Source: Burkholderiales bacterium (GTDB taxonomy: Bacteria > Pseudomonadota > Gammaproteobacteria > Burkholderiales > JAEUOS01). Taken from it: a stretch of 38,422 bases of DNA. The notes beneath the pieces were generated by a model. The model was given only the letters and a program-made list of their open reading frames with translations. It made no database searches and was not told the origin of the DNA. A program made the translations under genes and the position numbers. Every line of letters begins with the position of its first letter. The stretch's first letter is position 1. Shown piece by piece: positions 35,697-38,422 of this stretch. Location: the NCBI GenBank assembly GCA_947473125.1, contig CANJDH010000040.1, forward strand, positions 1 through 38,422. The letters are read 5' to 3'.

Positions 35697-36556
35697 TGGC
35701 TGCCGCCGAACGCGTTGCGCTCACTGCGCATGACGGCCACGCGCTCGCCGGCTATCGCTTTGCGCCGAGCGGCGCTCCCCGGGCGAGTGTGGTGTTCGGG
35801 CCGGCGATGGCTGTGCCGCAGGCGTTCTATGCACCCTTCGCCGCTTTCCTCGCCGCGCAAGGGTATGCCGTCTGGACCTTCGACTACCGCGGTACGGGTG
35901 AATCACTCAAGGGCTCGATGCGCGGCGTCAAGGCGGACCTTTCGGATTGGCTCAAGCTCGATTACGACGCGGTACTGCATGCCGCAGGATCGGAGGGCAT
36001 ACCGGTCTACCTGGTCGGCCATAGTCTGGGCGGGCAGGTGGCACCCTTGCTGCCTTCACGCGACAAGGTAGCCGGCCTCATCAACATCGCGGTGGGCAGC
36101 GGCTCGCTGCGCCACAACGTGCCGAGCCTGCGTCGCAAGGCGCCGCTGATGTGGCACGTGATGGCGCCGATTCTGTGCCCGCTGTTTGGCTATTTTCCCG
36201 GCGCGAAGATCGGCGTGATCGGCGACTTGCCGACCGGTGCGATGTTCCAGTGGCGCCGCTGGTGCCTTACACCCGACTACCTCCTCACCGGCGAGCCCGG
36301 TGCACGCGAAGCCTACGCCAGTGCCGACTACCCGGTTCTGGCCTTGACCTTCGCCGACGACGAACTGCTGCTCGAAGAAGGCTCGCGTATGCTGCATGAT
36401 GCATATCTGAAGGAGGAGGTCGACTATCGCGTTATCGTCGCCGCTGAGCACGGGCACAAGCGCATCGGGCACTTCGGGTTTTTCAAACCGCAAAGCCAAC
36501 CCACCTTGTGGCCGATGGTCAGTGGCTGGCTCGATTCACAACTGCAGATGAGGTAG
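35696..36556 (+). CDS. Alpha/beta hydrolase
   Basis: 286 aa from a GTG that overlaps the upstream stop (TAGTG), with GAAGG just before it. The frame opens further upstream, but that part is out-of-frame thioesterase sequence. The nucleophile elbow GHSLGG gives Ser110. The likely acid is the Asp in LTFADDELLLEEG and the base a His in HGHKRIGHFGFF. FDYRGTGESLKG and YLVGHSLGG resemble serine esterases of the same fold. The substrate is unknown; its place in the operon suggests an acyl ester or thioester. Confidence 0.87.
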   Translation: MAAAERVALTAHDGHALAGYRFAPSGAPRASVVFGPAMAVPQAFYAPFAAFLAAQGYAVWTFDYRGTGESLKGSMRGVKADLSDWLKLDYDAVLHAAGSEGIPVYLVGHSLGGQVAPLLPSRDKVAGLINIAVGSGSLRHNVPSLRRKAPLMWHVMAPILCPLFGYFPGAKIGVIGDLPTGAMFQWRRWCLTPDYLLTGEPGAREAYASADYPVLALTFADDELLLEEGSRMLHDAYLKEEVDYRVIVAAEHGHKRIGHFGFFKPQSQPTLWPMVSGWLDSQLQMR

Positions 36557-36559
36557 GCA

Positions 36560-37327
36560 ATGAGCGACATTGACATCGGTACCGAACAGGGCGTATTGAC
36601 CATGAGATTCAATCGCCCGGCCAAGAAGAACGCCATCACCGCAGCGATGTACCAAGTGATGGCCGACACCCTGAAGGCGGCCGATGCGGATGCGGCGGTG
36701 CGCGTGGTCCTGATCAAGGGCGCCGCCGACATCTTCACCGCCGGCAACGACCTTGAGGATTTCATGAAGAACCCGCCAGCCGGCAGCGACAGTCCGGTAT
36801 TCCAGTTCTTGTACAACATCTCGCATGCGAAGAAGCCGCTGGTTGCTGCTGTCACGGGCGCCGCGGTCGGCATCGGCACCACCATGCTGCTGCATTGCGA
36901 CGTCGTGTACGCCGGCGACAATGCCAAATTCACCCTGCCGTTCGCCGCCCTGGGGTTGTGCCCCGAGGCCGCGTCCAGCCTGCTGCTCCCGGCGATCGCC
37001 GGATACCAGCGCGCCGCCGAGAAGCTGCTGTTTGGCGAGCCGTTCGATGCGCACGAGGCCAGGGAGATGGGTTTTGTCAACCAGGTTTTACCGGCCGCCG
37101 AGGTGGCCGCGTTTGCGCTCGGGCGCGCGCAAAAGCTCGCGCAGTTGCCGGCTTCGTCGGTGCGCACCACCAAGGCGTTGATGCGCAGTGCGCACCTGAA
37201 AGCGGTCGAAGCGCAGATGACAGACGAGGGCGCGCATTTTCGCAAGATGCTCACCTCACCCGAAGCCAAGGAAGCGTTCAGCGCATTCTTTGAGCGCCGC
37301 AAGCCCGACTTCTCTACGTTCGCCTGA
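36560..37327 (+). CDS. Enoyl-CoA hydratase/isomerase family protein
   Basis: 255 aa crotonase-fold protein. The oxyanion motif is FTAGNDLEDFM, and the second is TGAAVGIGTTMLLHCDV. At the usual first catalytic Glu position there is Thr108, while E136 in LGLCPEAASSLLLP is kept in the place used by delta3,delta2-enoyl-CoA isomerases. It is therefore more likely an isomerase for unsaturated acyl chains than a hydratase. It follows the hydrolase by 3 bp and closes the operon. A perfect 9-bp inverted repeat follows at its stop codon. Confidence 0.9.
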   Translation: MSDIDIGTEQGVLTMRFNRPAKKNAITAAMYQVMADTLKAADADAAVRVVLIKGAADIFTAGNDLEDFMKNPPAGSDSPVFQFLYNISHAKKPLVAAVTGAAVGIGTTMLLHCDVVYAGDNAKFTLPFAALGLCPEAASSLLLPAIAGYQRAAEKLLFGEPFDAHEAREMGFVNQVLPAAEVAAFALGRAQKLAQLPASSVRTTKALMRSAHLKAVEAQMTDEGAHFRKMLTSPEAKEAFSAFFERRKPDFSTFA

Positions 37328-37345
37328 GCGCCGGTCACCGGCGCT
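37327..37345 (+). terminator. Perfect 9-bp inverted repeat at the end of the operon
   Basis: AGCGCCGGT (37327-37335), C, ACCGGCGCT (37337-37345): a perfect inverted repeat directly after the stop codon of the crotonase gene. No T-run follows (ACTGTCTT), so it may be a weak terminator or an mRNA 3' end stabiliser. Its position right at the end of the operon supports a role there. Confidence 0.45.
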
Positions 37346-37354
37346 ACTGTCTTG

Positions 37355-38089
37355 ATGCACATTGCCCTTGATGCGGCGGCACTGCCGTTCGTGCCGCTGT
37401 TGCTGGCGCAAGGCCGGCGCGTGCAGCGGGATACGCCGCGCTTGCCTCCTGCAGCCGGGCCAAGCTGCGGCATGGTCGAAGGCCACGGCATGCCGCTGCG
37501 TCTCCTCGCGATCGGCGAGTCCACCGTTGCCGGGGTCGGTGCGGGCCATCATGAGCAAGCGCTGACCGGGCAGTTTGCCCGGGCGCTGCAGGCCCGACAC
37601 GGGCGCCGCGTTGAATGGCACGCATTCGGCTTGTCCGGCGCCACGGTGGCCCATGCGCTGCAGAGTTTTGCGAACCAGTTGCCGCAACAGCCGATGGACC
37701 TGATCGTAATCGCCTTCGGTGTCAACGACACGATTGAGCGCACCTCGCCACGACGTTATGCCGAAGGCCTGAAATCCTTGGTGGGAGCGGCTCGCAGCCG
37801 GGTGGGCGGCGATGTGCCGGTGCTCCTGTGCGCAGCGCCGCCGATGCATTTGTTTCCGGCCTTGCCGCGTCCGTTGCGGTACTACCTGGGGGCGCGCGCG
37901 GCGCTGCTCAATCGCGCGGCGCGAAACGCGCGCATTGCAAACGCCACGCACGTGGCGTTCCAGGGCAAGGCAGAGCGCCATCTGTTTGCCCGCGACGGTT
38001 TTCATCCCTCCGCGGCCGGGTATGCGGTCTGGGGTGTCGAGTTGGCGCGCCTCGCGCTTCAACATCTGTTCGTCCAGGCGCCGACATAA
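37355..38089 (+). CDS. SGNH/GDSL-type hydrolase
   Basis: 244 aa from ATG 37355 (TTG one codon upstream is an alternative). Block I is LLAIGESTVAG, with nucleophile Ser56 in GES rather than GDS; the oxyanion residue N is in GVND (122-125). Block V is DGFHPS, with D214 and H217. All catalytic residues of an SGNH esterase are present. No signal peptide is clear: the N-terminus is mildly hydrophobic (ALPFVPLLLA). It is 27 bp after the crotonase gene, separated by the inverted repeat, and may be a loosely attached last member of the operon. The substrate is unknown. Confidence 0.88.
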   Translation: MHIALDAAALPFVPLLLAQGRRVQRDTPRLPPAAGPSCGMVEGHGMPLRLLAIGESTVAGVGAGHHEQALTGQFARALQARHGRRVEWHAFGLSGATVAHALQSFANQLPQQPMDLIVIAFGVNDTIERTSPRRYAEGLKSLVGAARSRVGGDVPVLLCAAPPMHLFPALPRPLRYYLGARAALLNRAARNARIANATHVAFQGKAERHLFARDGFHPSAAGYAVWGVELARLALQHLFVQAPT

Positions 38090-38298
38090 GATTTGACGGC
38101 AAAGGTCTTTTCGCCGACGACGCGGTAAGCGGGCGGGGCTCGCTATCGGACGGACCGGTCTGTGTTCTCCGGGCTATCGGTCGCTTGGGGCTCCGCTGAT
38201 CATGCCCCTGACATTCGGACCCGCCATCGGCGTGACGAACAGAATCAACAGCTTGCAAAAGCAACTTGGGTATTTTGGACTTGATCAGGGATTCACAG
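38090..38298. other. Intergenic stretch without recognised gene
   Basis: No convincing coding region is visible on either strand; the open frame on the minus strand (to 38339) is antisense to the end of the SGNH gene and lacks family features. A GACGGACCGGTC-type dyad and a TTGC-AAAA-GCAA stem are present but unassigned. Confidence 0.5.
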
Positions 38299-38422
38299 TA
38301 GTGTCCGGTTAAATCAGGGTGTATCGGCCTGAGAGCCAATACAGGAGCGGGTTTCGAAGGATTTAGAGGTGTCCACGATTTGAATTTTTCCAGATGGATT
38401 TGCGATGCTTCCGGGGTTAACG
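38299..38422. mobile_element. Possible left end of an insertion sequence
   Basis: Starting near 38299 the sequence TAGTGTCCGGTTAAATC resembles the terminal sequence of some IS elements (IS4-like ends often begin with GTGTCCGGTTAA). Base composition becomes AT-richer than the flanking genes. No transposase can be read before the window ends, so this is tentative. Confidence 0.3.

Noticed and set aside
37908-38339. 143-aa open frame on the minus strand after the SGNH gene
   Set aside because: Overlaps the SGNH C-terminus antisense and shows no signal peptide, domain or ribosome-binding site.

Overview
The window is GC-rich bacterial chromosome with tightly packed genes on both strands. It most likely comes from a betaproteobacterium of the Burkholderiales type. 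The reasons are two Bug-family periplasmic binding proteins, the order uvrA / MFS / ssb, the order fmdB / DUF502 / aspS, and a TetR-led acyl-CoA dehydrogenase / HCDH-ECH / thiolase operon. This is inferred from family knowledge; no search was run.

Layout. (1) 1-1660 is a decaying accessory patch: a frameshifted sulfite-oxidase-like molybdoenzyme pseudogene, a HigB-HigA type toxin-antitoxin pair behind a 13-bp palindrome, and a broken 5' remnant of a Fic-family gene. (2) 1660-10628 holds transport and oxidative catabolism genes: an Fsr-like MFS exporter, a Bug receptor, an isopenicillin-N-synthase-like Fe(II) oxygenase, a BenE-type benzoate transporter, a small cyclic-nucleotide-binding protein, an FAD monooxygenase, and a second Bug receptor behind a luciferase-like oxidoreductase. 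(3) 10704-15394 (minus strand) carries uvrA, an EgtD-like histidine methyltransferase with a TTG start, and a YHS-domain lipoprotein. (4) 15629-17336 carries an MFS transporter overlapping ssb, closed by a good rho-independent terminator.

(5) 17472-25074 is a long co-directional run: fmdB, DUF502, aspS, DUF1330, a small lipoprotein, nudB, ydbH-like, ynbE, ydbL, a YciA-like thioesterase and an unknown protein. Several of these overlap or lie within about 10 bp. The ydbH-ynbE-ydbL trio is an envelope phospholipid-transport module, here fused to a housekeeping operon. (6) 25201-26696 has a small exported protein with a two-fold internal repeat, stop-to-stop convergent with a CaiB/BaiF CoA-transferase. 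MarC and EamA-type membrane proteins follow.

(7) 28647-37327 is a TetR regulator followed by a complete beta-oxidation operon: acyl-CoA dehydrogenase, bifunctional HCDH/ECH, thiolase, two hotdog thioesterases, an alpha/beta hydrolase and a crotonase whose residues look like an enoyl-CoA isomerase. An SGNH hydrolase follows. (8) 38090-38422 has no clear gene; its last ~120 bases are AT-richer and may be the end of an insertion sequence.

No tRNA, rRNA, CRISPR array or intact transposase was recognised. The most unusual items are the Ydb module in the nudB operon, the repeat-containing exported protein at 25.2 kb, the 2OG-oxygenase-like protein with an altered RxS motif, and the decayed molybdoenzyme / toxin-antitoxin / Fic patch at the left edge.
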